In this document: positions 46,262 through 54,465 of the stretch, in pieces | How the letters are laid out: every line of letters begins with the position of its first letter | How positions within the stretch are numbered: the stretch's first letter is position 1 | Source of the DNA: Sphingobacterium arenae | GTDB taxonomy: Bacteria > Bacteroidota > Bacteroidia > Sphingobacteriales > Sphingobacteriaceae | Assembly: GCF_014692505.1 (NCBI RefSeq) | Contig: NZ_JACNYK010000005.1 | Coordinates: 124,001-188,000, forward strand | Direction of reading: 5' to 3' | Length of the DNA: 64,000 nt | Position numbers and translations under genes: made by a program | The notes under the pieces: generated by a model | The model's input: only the letters and a program-made list of their open reading frames with translations | Told to the model about the DNA's origin: nothing | Databases searched by the model: none

Positions 46262-46543
46262 TTATTCTCGTATTTCAATGCGTAACAACCTAATTTCGTC
46301 TTGCAGTTGTTCTATTTTATGTAAAAGATGCTTTGCGACCTCAATGCCTTGCAGATTGATTTCTAGATCATAATGCCACGTAGCAAATTGTTCCAGCGCT
46401 TTCAGTTCTTCTTCTTTTACGAATTCCTCTTCGTCCTGCACCACCACTTCAATCAAACCATTACTCGAAAGATTTCTTATAAATTGTCGTTCTATCTTGT
46501 GTGATTGGCAAACGTCTATTATGCGGATTAAAGTCCTTTCCAT
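46262..46543 (-). CDS. CbpM-like modulator of CbpA-type DnaJ
   Basis: 93 residues, MerR-like helix-turn-helix N-terminus (IIDVCQSHKIERQFIRNLSSNGLI) followed by an acidic stretch and a C-terminal coiled coil (LLHKIEQLQDEIRLLRIEI). It lies 3 bp downstream of a CbpA-type co-chaperone gene, the classical cbpA-cbpM arrangement, in which CbpM binds the J-domain and restrains it. Although MerR-like, it probably does not bind DNA. Confidence 0.8.
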   Translation of the reverse strand: MERTLIRIIDVCQSHKIERQFIRNLSSNGLIEVVVQDEEEFVKEEELKALEQFATWHYDLEINLQGIEVAKHLLHKIEQLQDEIRLLRIEIRE

Positions 46544-46546
46544 CGT

Positions 46547-47464
46547 TTATTTCTTTAGATTAGCCAATTGTTGAAACAGTTCTTTCTCTTTATCGCTAAG
46601 ACTAGTAGGGAGCTTCACGTGCAACGTTACATGCAAATCCCCAAACTGTCCGTCTTTCTTGTACACGGGAAAACCTTTTCCCTTGAGACGAATTTTAGTC
46701 TCATTTTGTGTTTCCGGCTTGATCTTCACTTTGATTTTTCCCGAAAATGTATCAACGACGGTCTCTCCACCTAAGAGTGCTGTATATAAGTCAATATCCT
46801 GTACCATATAAAGGTTATTTCCTTTACGTTGAAATCGAGGGTCGGGTAAAATATTGAACTCAATATAAAGATCGCCTTTCGGACCACCATTTACCCCCTC
46901 GCCCCCTTGTCCACTAAGTTTGATTTTTTGACCATTTTCTACACCTGCGGGAATCGTAATCCGAATATTCTTGCCGTTCACTGTAAACGTCTGTTGATGC
47001 GTATTATAGGCTTGCTGTAGGGTCAGTTCCAATATCGAATGATAGTCGTTCCCTCTAAACTTGGTTTGTCTGCCGCCGCCACGTCGGCTACCAAACATTT
47101 GTTCGAAAAAGTCCGAAAACTCACCGGTATCATAATTTCCCGAATAATCGAAATCAAAACCTTCAAAAGGATTCCCCCCAGTTTCTTGATTGGCGCCACG
47201 GCTACGCTGTTGCTGCTGTGCCTGTTCATAAGCGTCACCATGCTTCCAGTGCTCCCCATACTGATCATATTTTTTCCGTTTTTCCGAATCGGTTAATACC
47301 TCATTGGCTTCGTTAATTTCTTGAAACCTCTTTTTTGCGTCTTCATCATTTGGATTCAGATCGGGATGGTATTTTCTGGCGAGCTTTCGATACGCTTTCT
47401 TAATATCATCTTGGGAAGCATTTTTCTCTACCCCCAACACTTTATAATAATCTACAAAAGCCAT
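46547..47464 (-). CDS. CbpA-type DnaJ co-chaperone
   Basis: 305 residues. J-domain (1-70) with the HPD motif (ARKYHPDLNPND), a Gln/Gly-rich linker (QAQQQQRSRGANQ), and two C-terminal substrate-binding domains (FTVNGKNIRITIPAGVENGQ). The Cys-rich zinc-finger domain of DnaJ is missing, so it is a class B / CbpA-type co-chaperone for DnaK. Operon with the CbpM-like gene. Confidence 0.93.
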   Translation of the reverse strand: MAFVDYYKVLGVEKNASQDDIKKAYRKLARKYHPDLNPNDEDAKKRFQEINEANEVLTDSEKRKKYDQYGEHWKHGDAYEQAQQQQRSRGANQETGGNPFEGFDFDYSGNYDTGEFSDFFEQMFGSRRGGGRQTKFRGNDYHSILELTLQQAYNTHQQTFTVNGKNIRITIPAGVENGQKIKLSGQGGEGVNGGPKGDLYIEFNILPDPRFQRKGNNLYMVQDIDLYTALLGGETVVDTFSGKIKVKIKPETQNETKIRLKGKGFPVYKKDGQFGDLHVTLHVKLPTSLSDKEKELFQQLANLKK

Positions 47465-47522
47465 ACACTTATCATGTTGTCATTACCATAACAAGATAGG
47501 GGATTTTTTGTTTTTTTTACGG

Positions 47523-48299
47523 CTATGGCCGGATCGTGACAGTCACATTTTTTCCAGCGAATTTTTTCTGGAAATATTGCTCGTTACCCGAAACGATAAG
47601 GTGGTTTACCTGATTGATAACATCTCGGTTCTGAGAAATAACGGTACTTCTTTCTGTTAAAGCGACCATGAAGGAGTCTGCTTCGACAGTTGCATCATAA
47701 TTTAATACCGCATTTTTCAATTTTACGGTCGCCGTTTTTATTTTTAATTTATGCAGATTGACATTGGAACGATCCGATGCTTGCAAATCAAGATGAGCGA
47801 TAGTATCTGTTTTTTTGCGGTTATACCAGTTATTACCTAAGGTTAAACGACTGCCTCTTTGTACATCTACAGTAAGGTTTTCTTGATTAATACCTACAAT
47901 GGATGCATTTCCTTCACGTAAAGTTATCTGTTCAATCGGAGTCTGTTGTCTGAGGTAAATGCTGTTGTAACTATCCGTTGCATAGATGAATAGCGTGTCG
48001 TTTTTTATTTCATGCGTAAAATTTTGTGGGCTCATACTAAAAAGACTTGGCTGTTCTGTCTTTTGGATATATAGATGCGTTTGGGATGCCCTATTGTTAC
48101 CGATAACTTTTAAGTATTTGACAGACTGAGGAAGTTCGTGAGTAACTTTCAAATCGTATTGGTTCATCCACCATGCTGATAAGGTATTGACAGGTTGATT
48201 CTCGTGTGTCATTTTTGCATTTCCAATAGTGGTATGAAAGATAGCACTAAGTGTAGCCATTAGTATCGTGGAGGCAAATAATATATGTGATGTTTTCAT
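47523..48299 (-). CDS. Exported protein, DUF2807-like repetitive beta structure
   Basis: 258 residues with an N-terminal hydrophobic signal or anchor (residues ~6-25) and then strand-rich sequence with repeated short motifs of the type xLxLxASDRSNVNLHKL, xVxLKNAVLNYDATV and xFMVALTERSTVIS, resembling right-handed beta-helix 'adhesin head GIN' (DUF2807) proteins. No enzyme motif. Last gene of the ABC-permease-GntR operon (2 bp after the GntR gene), so it may serve the same envelope function. Function unknown. Confidence 0.65.
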   Translation of the reverse strand: MKTSHILFASTILMATLSAIFHTTIGNAKMTHENQPVNTLSAWWMNQYDLKVTHELPQSVKYLKVIGNNRASQTHLYIQKTEQPSLFSMSPQNFTHEIKNDTLFIYATDSYNSIYLRQQTPIEQITLREGNASIVGINQENLTVDVQRGSRLTLGNNWYNRKKTDTIAHLDLQASDRSNVNLHKLKIKTATVKLKNAVLNYDATVEADSFMVALTERSTVISQNRDVINQVNHLIVSGNEQYFQKKFAGKNVTVTIRP

Positions 48300-48301
48300 A
48301 T

Positions 48302-48658
48302 TTATTTCTGTTTTTGGTAATACGAATTGATTTCTTCCATCGATATATCCAACAACTCGATTGTTTTAAAGAATTGTGGTAAATCGATTTCGATAAATTG
48401 TTTTTTCTTTAAAGAAGTGATGGATTTTTTTGCATCTTTTGATACAAAAAAGCCGAGTCCCCGCTTGTTATAAATAATATCCTGATGCTGCAGTATATCA
48501 TACGCTCGCATCACGGTATTGGGGTTTACCTCTAGCTCGCCCCCCAGGTCGCGTACAGAAGGGATTTTTTGGTCAGCGGACCATGCCGCTTTTAAAATTT
48601 TTTCCATTACAAACTCTGTGATTTGTATATATATAGCTTTTTCGCTTTTGAATTGCAT
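48302..48658 (-). CDS. GntR-family regulator, YtrA type
   Basis: 118 residues: N-terminal winged helix-turn-helix of GntR (YIQITEFVMEKIL; KIPSVRDLGGELEVNPNTVMRAYDIL) plus a short ~45-residue tail, the size of the YtrA subfamily, which typically represses its own ABC-transporter operon. The next genes upstream are an ABC membrane protein and ATPase. A 10-bp-arm palindrome in the operon promoter fits its operator. Confidence 0.92.
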   Translation of the reverse strand: MQFKSEKAIYIQITEFVMEKILKAAWSADQKIPSVRDLGGELEVNPNTVMRAYDILQHQDIIYNKRGLGFFVSKDAKKSITSLKKKQFIEIDLPQFFKTIELLDISMEEINSYYQKQK

Positions 48659-48660
48659 GG

Positions 48661-49476
48661 TTAAATTTCTTTTTCTTTGAGTTTATGATAAAAAGTAGCC
48701 ATCGCTAAATACCAGTAGCCTACTACAAGGAGAATATTTAACGTTAATGGAAAAAAACCTTTTATCGGAATAGAAATGCTGGAGGTTTCTTGAACTAATA
48801 ACCAGCGAAGAAAGAATACAAGCGTTATGATGATAAGGACGAGCAGGCCTAGAAATAATATAAAGCTGTTTTTTCTAAAAAAGACCAAGGATAGGAAATA
48901 AAGCGGTAAGAACAGTATAATCATCATGAAGGCTACACCCAAAATATTCGTTGAGATCGGATACAGCGCCGTCCGATCACTGATCTTGGGATAAAGGTTG
49001 CCATGTGCCTCCAGATACCGAATGGCCTCCTCGTAATATAGATTGTTGAACCAAGCAGCTATCACGTGATCATAAAGTATAAAACAAGCAAAGGCGAGGC
49101 AAGTGAAACCAATGGCAAATAAGGTCAATCCAAACGTCCTTTCCAAACGGGTGATCGGTGTTAAATTTGTCCGCTCGGATTTGTTTAGTTTATCGAGAGT
49201 TGGTTTCGTGCAAATAACCAAATAAATCGGTATAACAAATAAGATGAGTACCCGTTGTGTGGTATGGGTAGTCAATAAGGCATTTAACCACGCATCCTGT
49301 GAAGAAAATGTATCGGGATTAACCCACTTTTCATAGAATATACCGCCTGGCCATAAATAGAATATAGCAATGCATAAAAGTATCATCAGAGGAAAAGAAA
49401 AAACCAGCATGCGATTGGAAATCCAAAACTCTTTTAAAGTTATAGCTAGGCGTTTTATACGCAGATATTTATTCAT
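48661..49476 (-). CDS. ABC transporter membrane protein
   Basis: 271 residues with about six hydrophobic helices and no recognised catalytic motif. It overlaps the ATPase gene by 8 bp and precedes the GntR gene by 2 bp, so it is almost surely the permease of this ABC system. Sequence family not recognised beyond that. YtrA-linked systems often respond to cell-envelope stress or antibiotics, but the substrate is unknown. Confidence 0.78.
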   Translation of the reverse strand: MNKYLRIKRLAITLKEFWISNRMLVFSFPLMILLCIAIFYLWPGGIFYEKWVNPDTFSSQDAWLNALLTTHTTQRVLILFVIPIYLVICTKPTLDKLNKSERTNLTPITRLERTFGLTLFAIGFTCLAFACFILYDHVIAAWFNNLYYEEAIRYLEAHGNLYPKISDRTALYPISTNILGVAFMMIILFLPLYFLSLVFFRKNSFILFLGLLVLIIITLVFFLRWLLVQETSSISIPIKGFFPLTLNILLVVGYWYLAMATFYHKLKEKEI

Positions 49477-50311
49477 GGTTTTGGAGACTTGAGTTAGCTA
49501 ATTTTGTTAATAGATCGGGATGAGTGGAAATCGCGTTAAAGAACAGTTCTATATTGAAGAGAGACTCTTCTCCATCTATATTGGAGCGTATATTGTTATT
49601 GCCGTTTAAGCCGATCTCTGAATACAGAGCATCCGCATACGTTCCCTGTTGGAATTTAAGTTTTCTCCCAAGCTCATATAAAGACTCGTCCAGTACTAAT
49701 TTTGAATCCTGTAAAATCAGAAGATGATCAATGAGCTGATGAATATCCCGAATCTGATGTGTCGATATAATAATTGTCTTGTCGGGAGACACATGTCGCG
49801 CCATCAACTTTCGGAATTGTGTTTTGGATGGGATATCCAACCCATTGGTGGGTTCGTCCATTAAGAGGAAATTTGCATTGGTTGCTAAGGCAAAAGTAAT
49901 GTTGACTTTTTTACGTTGCCCATAAGACAATGATTTTATTTTTTCGCTCCGATCTACCTGAAATGCAGCTAAAATATCGTCGAAATAGGATGCGTCGAAA
50001 TTAGGGTACAACGGAGCATAAATATCGAGAAAATTAGCGATAGTCCATGGTGGTAAATCGACTTCATCCGTTACGAAATAGATGTCCGACAAGAATGTGA
50101 CTTCACGATTTGAAGGTGTGAAATCATTTATTTTTACTGTCCCCGTTTTTGGAAACAGCAACCCGCAGATAAGTTTGAGGAATGTTGTTTTTCCTACACC
50201 GTTTAGACCTAATAGACCGTAAATGTGGCCGGGTGAAAGCGCCGCATTGATATTATCAAAAATGGTAATATCTTTTTTGTAATGGAAAGAGAGATTGTTA
50301 ATTGCTATCAT
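49469..50311 (-). CDS. ABC transporter ATPase
   Basis: 280 residues: Walker A LLGLNGVGKTT (~35), ABC signature in KSLSYGQRKKVN (~142), Walker B NFLLMDEPTNGLD (~158) and the H-loop ISTHQ (~191). The C-terminal ~80 residues form a tail typical of antibiotic or bacteriocin-type exporters. First gene of the GntR-regulated operon with a well-matched promoter. Confidence 0.94.
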   Translation of the reverse strand: MIAINNLSFHYKKDITIFDNINAALSPGHIYGLLGLNGVGKTTFLKLICGLLFPKTGTVKINDFTPSNREVTFLSDIYFVTDEVDLPPWTIANFLDIYAPLYPNFDASYFDDILAAFQVDRSEKIKSLSYGQRKKVNITFALATNANFLLMDEPTNGLDIPSKTQFRKLMARHVSPDKTIIISTHQIRDIHQLIDHLLILQDSKLVLDESLYELGRKLKFQQGTYADALYSEIGLNGNNNIRSNIDGEESLFNIELFFNAISTHPDLLTKLANSSLQNHE

Positions 50312-50322
50312 AACATAAAGTT

Positions 50323-50378
50323 TAGTGTATTAGTATATTAATACACTACAAATATAAGAGAGAGAATTGAAATTACAA
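50323..50378 (-). promoter_or_regulatory. ABC-GntR operon promoter and operator
   Basis: Minus strand: TTG at 50378-50376, 19-nt spacer, TATATTTG at 50356-50349, an exact Bacteroidota promoter. Immediately downstream is a perfect inverted repeat 50323-50348 (TAGTGTATTA, GTATAT, TAATACACTA), covering the predicted transcription start. This is where a YtrA-type repressor would bind. Confidence 0.78.
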
Positions 50379-50387
50379 GAAATAATT

Positions 50388-50424
50388 AAAAAAAGTCTCA
50401 TAGTTTGGCTATGAGACTTTTTTT
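50388..50424. terminator. Terminator of the aldo/keto reductase gene
   Basis: Perfect 16-bp stem including A7/T7 (core GTCTCATAG / CTATGAGAC), 5-nt loop. On the minus strand it follows the reductase stop at 50439. Confidence 0.9.
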
Positions 50425-50438
50425 AATGTAAAGATTAT

Positions 50439-51428
50439 TTAAAAACTATCCACCAACTGATTTATGGTTTCGATTTCTTCTGCCGTCAACTGCATGTCTA
50501 TACTCTTGGCATTTTGAATTGCTTGTTGGGCGTTCCGAGCGCCGGCCAACGCTATGGTAATACCCGCCCGTTCGATTGTCCATCGCAGTACCAATTGCCC
50601 TAAGGAAGCATTTTTGCTATCGGCGATAGGTTTTACCTTTTCTAATAGCACATTTGTTTTGTCGATAAATTCAGGCTGGAAATGTGGTGAAGATACGCGA
50701 TGATCACCCTCCTGAAAGGTGTAACCTGAATGGATTTTACCAGTTAATAGTCCGCGTTGAAGCGGACTATACGCTAAAATGGATTTGTTATGTTCTATAC
50801 AGTATGGGACCGTTTCCACTTCAATACCGCGGTTAACCATACTAAAAGGAACTTGATTGGAAACGAGATTTACTATTTGCTGTGCTTCCGCCATTTGTGT
50901 ACTGGAATAATTGCATACACCAGCATAACGAACCTTTCCCTGTTCTATTAACCGAGAGACAGCTTCGAAAGTTTCCGAAATAGGGCTAGTCGAATCCGGC
51001 CAGTGGATTTGATACAGATCGATGTAGTCTGTTCCCAAACGTTTCAAGCTTTGCTCACATTCGTATATAACACTCTCCTTTCCGGTATATCGGTAAACGT
51101 CCAACGCTTTTCCGTTATTGTCTTTTGTATGCATGGCGAAATCACCTTTTGCGGAATCTAAATCCCAACGCATACCAAATTTGGTCAAGAGCTGTACCTT
51201 ATCTCGCGAAATACCTCGTATGGCTTCACCGACGATTTCCTCGCTTGTCCCCTGGCCATATATTGGAGCCGTGTCAATAGAAGTTACGCCGACATCATAG
51301 GAAGCCTGAATAGCCTCAATAGCTTCTTTTCGATCAGTGGAGCCCCACATCCAACCGCCTGCCGCCCAAGCACCGAAGGTAATGACAGATACTTCCAATT
51401 CGCTATTGCCTAATTTTCTATATTCCAT
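50439..51428 (-). CDS. Aldo/keto reductase
   Basis: 329 residues of the AKR TIM barrel with family motifs: catalytic Asp and Tyr in SIDTAPIYGQGTSEE, Lys in LLTKFG, His in YQIHWPD, and the C-terminal NADPH loop (GARNAQQAIQNA). Reduces carbonyl substrates with NADPH; the subgroup (general stress/YajO-like) does not reveal the substrate. It is 15 bp downstream of the M28 peptidase gene. Confidence 0.92.
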   Translation of the reverse strand: MEYRKLGNSELEVSVITFGAWAAGGWMWGSTDRKEAIEAIQASYDVGVTSIDTAPIYGQGTSEEIVGEAIRGISRDKVQLLTKFGMRWDLDSAKGDFAMHTKDNNGKALDVYRYTGKESVIYECEQSLKRLGTDYIDLYQIHWPDSTSPISETFEAVSRLIEQGKVRYAGVCNYSSTQMAEAQQIVNLVSNQVPFSMVNRGIEVETVPYCIEHNKSILAYSPLQRGLLTGKIHSGYTFQEGDHRVSSPHFQPEFIDKTNVLLEKVKPIADSKNASLGQLVLRWTIERAGITIALAGARNAQQAIQNAKSIDMQLTAEEIETINQLVDSF

Positions 51429-51443
51429 GTCTGTTTGTTTTTC

Positions 51444-53012
51444 CTACTCCTTATTTGAATCCACAGGCAATCGTTTGTCGCGATTGGCAATTTCCCATGC
51501 AACATGGAAGATCAATTTTGCCCGTTTTACCATCATGGGGAAGTCGATTTTGTCAACCGTATCTTCCGGCGTGTGGTAGTGTGGGTGCAACCCCGAGAAA
51601 AAGAACGCGGACGGAATACCCTTTTCAGCAAAGTTGTAATGATCTGAACGGTAATATAAGCGCATCGGATCGTTCGGATCATCATACATATAGTCCAATT
51701 CCATTTGGGTGTACGTATTGTTTGCGCCTTCCGTAATCTGTTTTAATTCAGAGCTCAATTTATCCAACCCGATGGCGTGGATATAATTGTGGTTTCCTTT
51801 CAAATGCTTGTCGTCTATACGCCCAATCATGTCCATGTTGATACATGCAACCGTATTTTCAAGTGGGAAGACCGGGTTTTCTACATAAAACTTCGAACCT
51901 AAGAGCCCTTTTTCTTCCGCTGCTAAACCAATAAATAGCAAACTTCTGCGAGGGCCTCTACCTTCTTTCTTCGCTTGCGCGAAGACACGGGCAAGTTCCA
52001 TCACGCCTACGGTGCCAGAACCATTATCATCCGCTCCTGGGAAAAATGTACCATCGGGTAATATCCCATCATGATCGTAATGGCCTACGATCACAACAAT
52101 TTCCTCTTTTAAGTCTGATCCTTCCAATAAACCGAGTACATTAGGGTCTGCTAATTTCTCTTTTGTAATACCCATTTCGGCATCTACTTTTGTGGGAATG
52201 ATGAAAGTAGATGGATTGTTTTTTTGCTGTTCAAGATTAGTTTGATGGGAAGCCAAGAGCTCATTTGCCAATTTTGTAGAAATATTGACTACCGGTGATT
52301 TGGTCGTGCCAGAAATCTTATTATTTCCGTCATCCAAAGCAAATCGACCGCCCGTCACACGTTTTCCAAATCGCTCCATATTTTGGTCGACATAGTCGCC
52401 TGTCGCCAAAACCATCTTTGGATTTTTTTTGAGAAGTTCCTGTACGCGCTTAAACCGACTACTGGCCCATTCAGACATTTTCTTATTTCCAGTGATAATG
52501 GAATTGCCGTTCGCATCTTTTGGTTCCCCTTCGTTAATAACCAAAACAACTTTATCTTGGATATCTATATCCGCTAAATCGTTATGTTTTTTGTCTTGAA
52601 TGCCGTATCCAACAAACACGATATCATCAGCCCGATAGACAGTTTGTTTGTTATCACCTTGTATAAAGAAATCTATACCATTTTTATAAGCAAGGCCGTT
52701 AATCGAAAACTGTTGCACCTGATAAGAAACTTTTACCAAGTTTACCGGTTGGAAATAACTCCCGTTCACCGGTGCTTTCAAGCCGTAGGAAGCAAATTGT
52801 TCCGCAAGATAATGAGCTGTCTTTTCGCCCCCTTGCTGACCTGTTCCCCGTCCTTCGAATTCCGGTGAAGCCAATAGCGTCAAATGTTCCCTAGCGACTT
52901 CTTCGGTCAGAAGGTCCGCATATTTCAGCTGTACCGGATCTTGTTGTTGTGCTGTGGCACAACTATGCAGTGTAGGGATAAGTAGGCATGTTGTTATCCA
53001 ATTTTTTATCAT
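51444..53012 (-). CDS. M28-family exported metallopeptidase
   Basis: 522 residues from ATG 53012, with a lipoprotein-like signal (LHSC, Cys17). Domain order: PA-domain insert (~105-235) inside a zinc peptidase of M28 type. Zinc-ligand motifs are intact: GHYDHDG (~312), GADDNGSGTVG (~325), EEKGLLGS (~363), DMIGR (~389) and YRSDHYNFAEKGIP (~457). Expected activity: aminopeptidase in the periplasm or on the outer membrane. Probably co-transcribed with the reductase. Confidence 0.92.
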   Translation of the reverse strand: MIKNWITTCLLIPTLHSCATAQQQDPVQLKYADLLTEEVAREHLTLLASPEFEGRGTGQQGGEKTAHYLAEQFASYGLKAPVNGSYFQPVNLVKVSYQVQQFSINGLAYKNGIDFFIQGDNKQTVYRADDIVFVGYGIQDKKHNDLADIDIQDKVVLVINEGEPKDANGNSIITGNKKMSEWASSRFKRVQELLKKNPKMVLATGDYVDQNMERFGKRVTGGRFALDDGNNKISGTTKSPVVNISTKLANELLASHQTNLEQQKNNPSTFIIPTKVDAEMGITKEKLADPNVLGLLEGSDLKEEIVVIVGHYDHDGILPDGTFFPGADDNGSGTVGVMELARVFAQAKKEGRGPRRSLLFIGLAAEEKGLLGSKFYVENPVFPLENTVACINMDMIGRIDDKHLKGNHNYIHAIGLDKLSSELKQITEGANNTYTQMELDYMYDDPNDPMRLYYRSDHYNFAEKGIPSAFFFSGLHPHYHTPEDTVDKIDFPMMVKRAKLIFHVAWEIANRDKRLPVDSNKE

Positions 53013-53065
53013 AATCAAACCTTAAAATCTGTGTCTAGTATCTGTTTTTACGTACTAGAATCAGG

Positions 53066-53503
53066 CTACGTACAAGCAATCTTATTCACACGGGTGCCGT
53101 GTCTCCCCCCTTCAAAATCCGTAGTCAAAAATGTTTTTACAATTTTTTTTGCGAGTTCGATATCAATAAATCGGGCGGGAATACAAACGATATTCGCATC
53201 ATTATGTTGCCTTGCTAAGGCTGATATTTCGTTCTGCCAAGCAATAGCGGCCCGGATACCTTGATGTTTATTAGCTGTAATAGCAACGCCATTGGCACTG
53301 CCACAGATCAATACACCCAATTCATTTTGACCATTTTCAATGCTTGTCGCTACCGGATGAGCAAAATCAGGATAATCTACCGAATCTCCTGTTGCTGGAC
53401 CGAAATCGTCGACGGTGTATCCCTCTTCTTTGAGGAATTCGAGTAGAATAGCTTTATATTCAAAACCAGCGTGGTCACTTCCTATTGCAATTTTTTTAGA
53501 CAT
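53066..53503 (-). CDS. rpiB: Ribose-5-phosphate isomerase B
   Basis: 145 residues with the RpiB N-terminus IAIGSDHAGFEYK, the active-site Cys region LICGSANGVAITANK, and the family C-terminus. Interconverts ribose-5-phosphate and ribulose-5-phosphate in the pentose phosphate pathway. Nine bp downstream of tatC. LacA/B-type isomerases share the fold, but the sequence is of standard RpiB type. Confidence 0.95.
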   Translation of the reverse strand: MSKKIAIGSDHAGFEYKAILLEFLKEEGYTVDDFGPATGDSVDYPDFAHPVATSIENGQNELGVLICGSANGVAITANKHQGIRAAIAWQNEISALARQHNDANIVCIPARFIDIELAKKIVKTFLTTDFEGGRHGTRVNKIACT

Positions 53504-53511
53504 GATCGTAT

Positions 53512-54384
53512 TTATTTTTGATTATAAAATTCTTTTTCTTTTTCCAATTTTCGCTTGTATACATTTGCAGAGACCATGATACTTAACTCATAAAGTAAGA
53601 ACATCGGTGCGCTGACTGTTAATAACGTAATGATATCGGCTGTTGGTGTAATGATTGCCGCGATGATCAAAATAATAACAATAGCATATCGTCTGCTCGC
53701 CCGCATAAAGGCTGGTGTCATCAGACCGAGCTTAGACAATATAAATATCACGATAGGTAGTAAAAAGACAACGCCACAACCCAACGTTAAAGTCGCTATA
53801 AGCGATAAATAGGAGTCGATGGTGATCTGGTTGGTGATCTCTTCACTTAAAGATACATTGGCTAGAAAATTGACAGAAAGTGGAACAACAATGTAATAGC
53901 CAAATAATGCGCCAATAACGAATAGAACGGTTGCGTAAAAAACAAATCCACGTGCCGAACTCTTTTCAATTTCTGTTAACGCGGGTTTTATAAAAAGCCA
54001 GATTTCGAAAAGTAAATAAGGGAAGCCCAGTGCCACGGCCATCAATAAACAAGAATTTATCTGCAACATAAATTGTCCAGCCATCTCTGTATTAATGATA
54101 TTAAAGGGGATGCGTTTTACACAAAAGCCATCCAAACTGAGCAAATCGCCTACTTTGCACATCATCCTATAGGTCCAGAAATCGAGATTTTTCGGTCCCA
54201 TAATAATCTGATTAAACACAAAGTCATAAAAGGTGAAGGAGAGGATTGCAAATACCGCAATCGCGATCACGGAACGAATAATATGCCACCTCAGTACCTC
54301 CAAATGTTCGAAGAATGACATTTCTCCCTCGAGATTTTTTCCTTTTTGTTTTATAGCGTTGATTAACTCTTTTGATGTAGACAT
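53512..54384 (-). CDS. tatC: Twin-arginine translocase subunit TatC
   Basis: 290 residues from ATG 54384 (MSTSKELINA). Six membrane helices with the TatC opening MSFFEHLEVLRWHIIRS and the conserved Glu in the first periplasmic/cytoplasmic loops (LFEIWLFIKPALTEIEK). It recognises twin-arginine signal peptides. A further in-frame ATG at 54408 is rejected because the -7 box TATTTTTG at 54417-54410 places the transcript start near 54403. No tatA is adjacent. Confidence 0.95.
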   Translation of the reverse strand: MSTSKELINAIKQKGKNLEGEMSFFEHLEVLRWHIIRSVIAIAVFAILSFTFYDFVFNQIIMGPKNLDFWTYRMMCKVGDLLSLDGFCVKRIPFNIINTEMAGQFMLQINSCLLMAVALGFPYLLFEIWLFIKPALTEIEKSSARGFVFYATVLFVIGALFGYYIVVPLSVNFLANVSLSEEITNQITIDSYLSLIATLTLGCGVVFLLPIVIFILSKLGLMTPAFMRASRRYAIVIILIIAAIITPTADIITLLTVSAPMFLLYELSIMVSANVYKRKLEKEKEFYNQK

Positions 54385-54409
54385 GCCAAATGTTCTAAAA
54401 TAAAACAAA

Positions 54410-54417
54410 CAAAAATA
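54410..54417 (-). promoter_or_regulatory. tatC-rpiB promoter -7 box
   Basis: Minus strand reads TATTTTTG (TAnnTTTG), 26 bp upstream of the chosen tatC ATG; it overlaps one arm of the accB-accC terminator hairpin. No good -33 TTG. Confidence 0.45.
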
Positions 54418-54445
54418 CCATTCTTATTTAGAAGAATGGTATTTT
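54412..54445 (-). terminator. Terminator of accB-accC operon
   Basis: Perfect 14-bp stem (AAAATACCATTCTT / AAGAATGGTATTTT), 6-nt loop, followed on the minus strand by TTTTTG. It lies 20 bp after the accC stop. Confidence 0.85.
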
Positions 54446-54465
54446 AACCGTATGTAAAGGAAATT

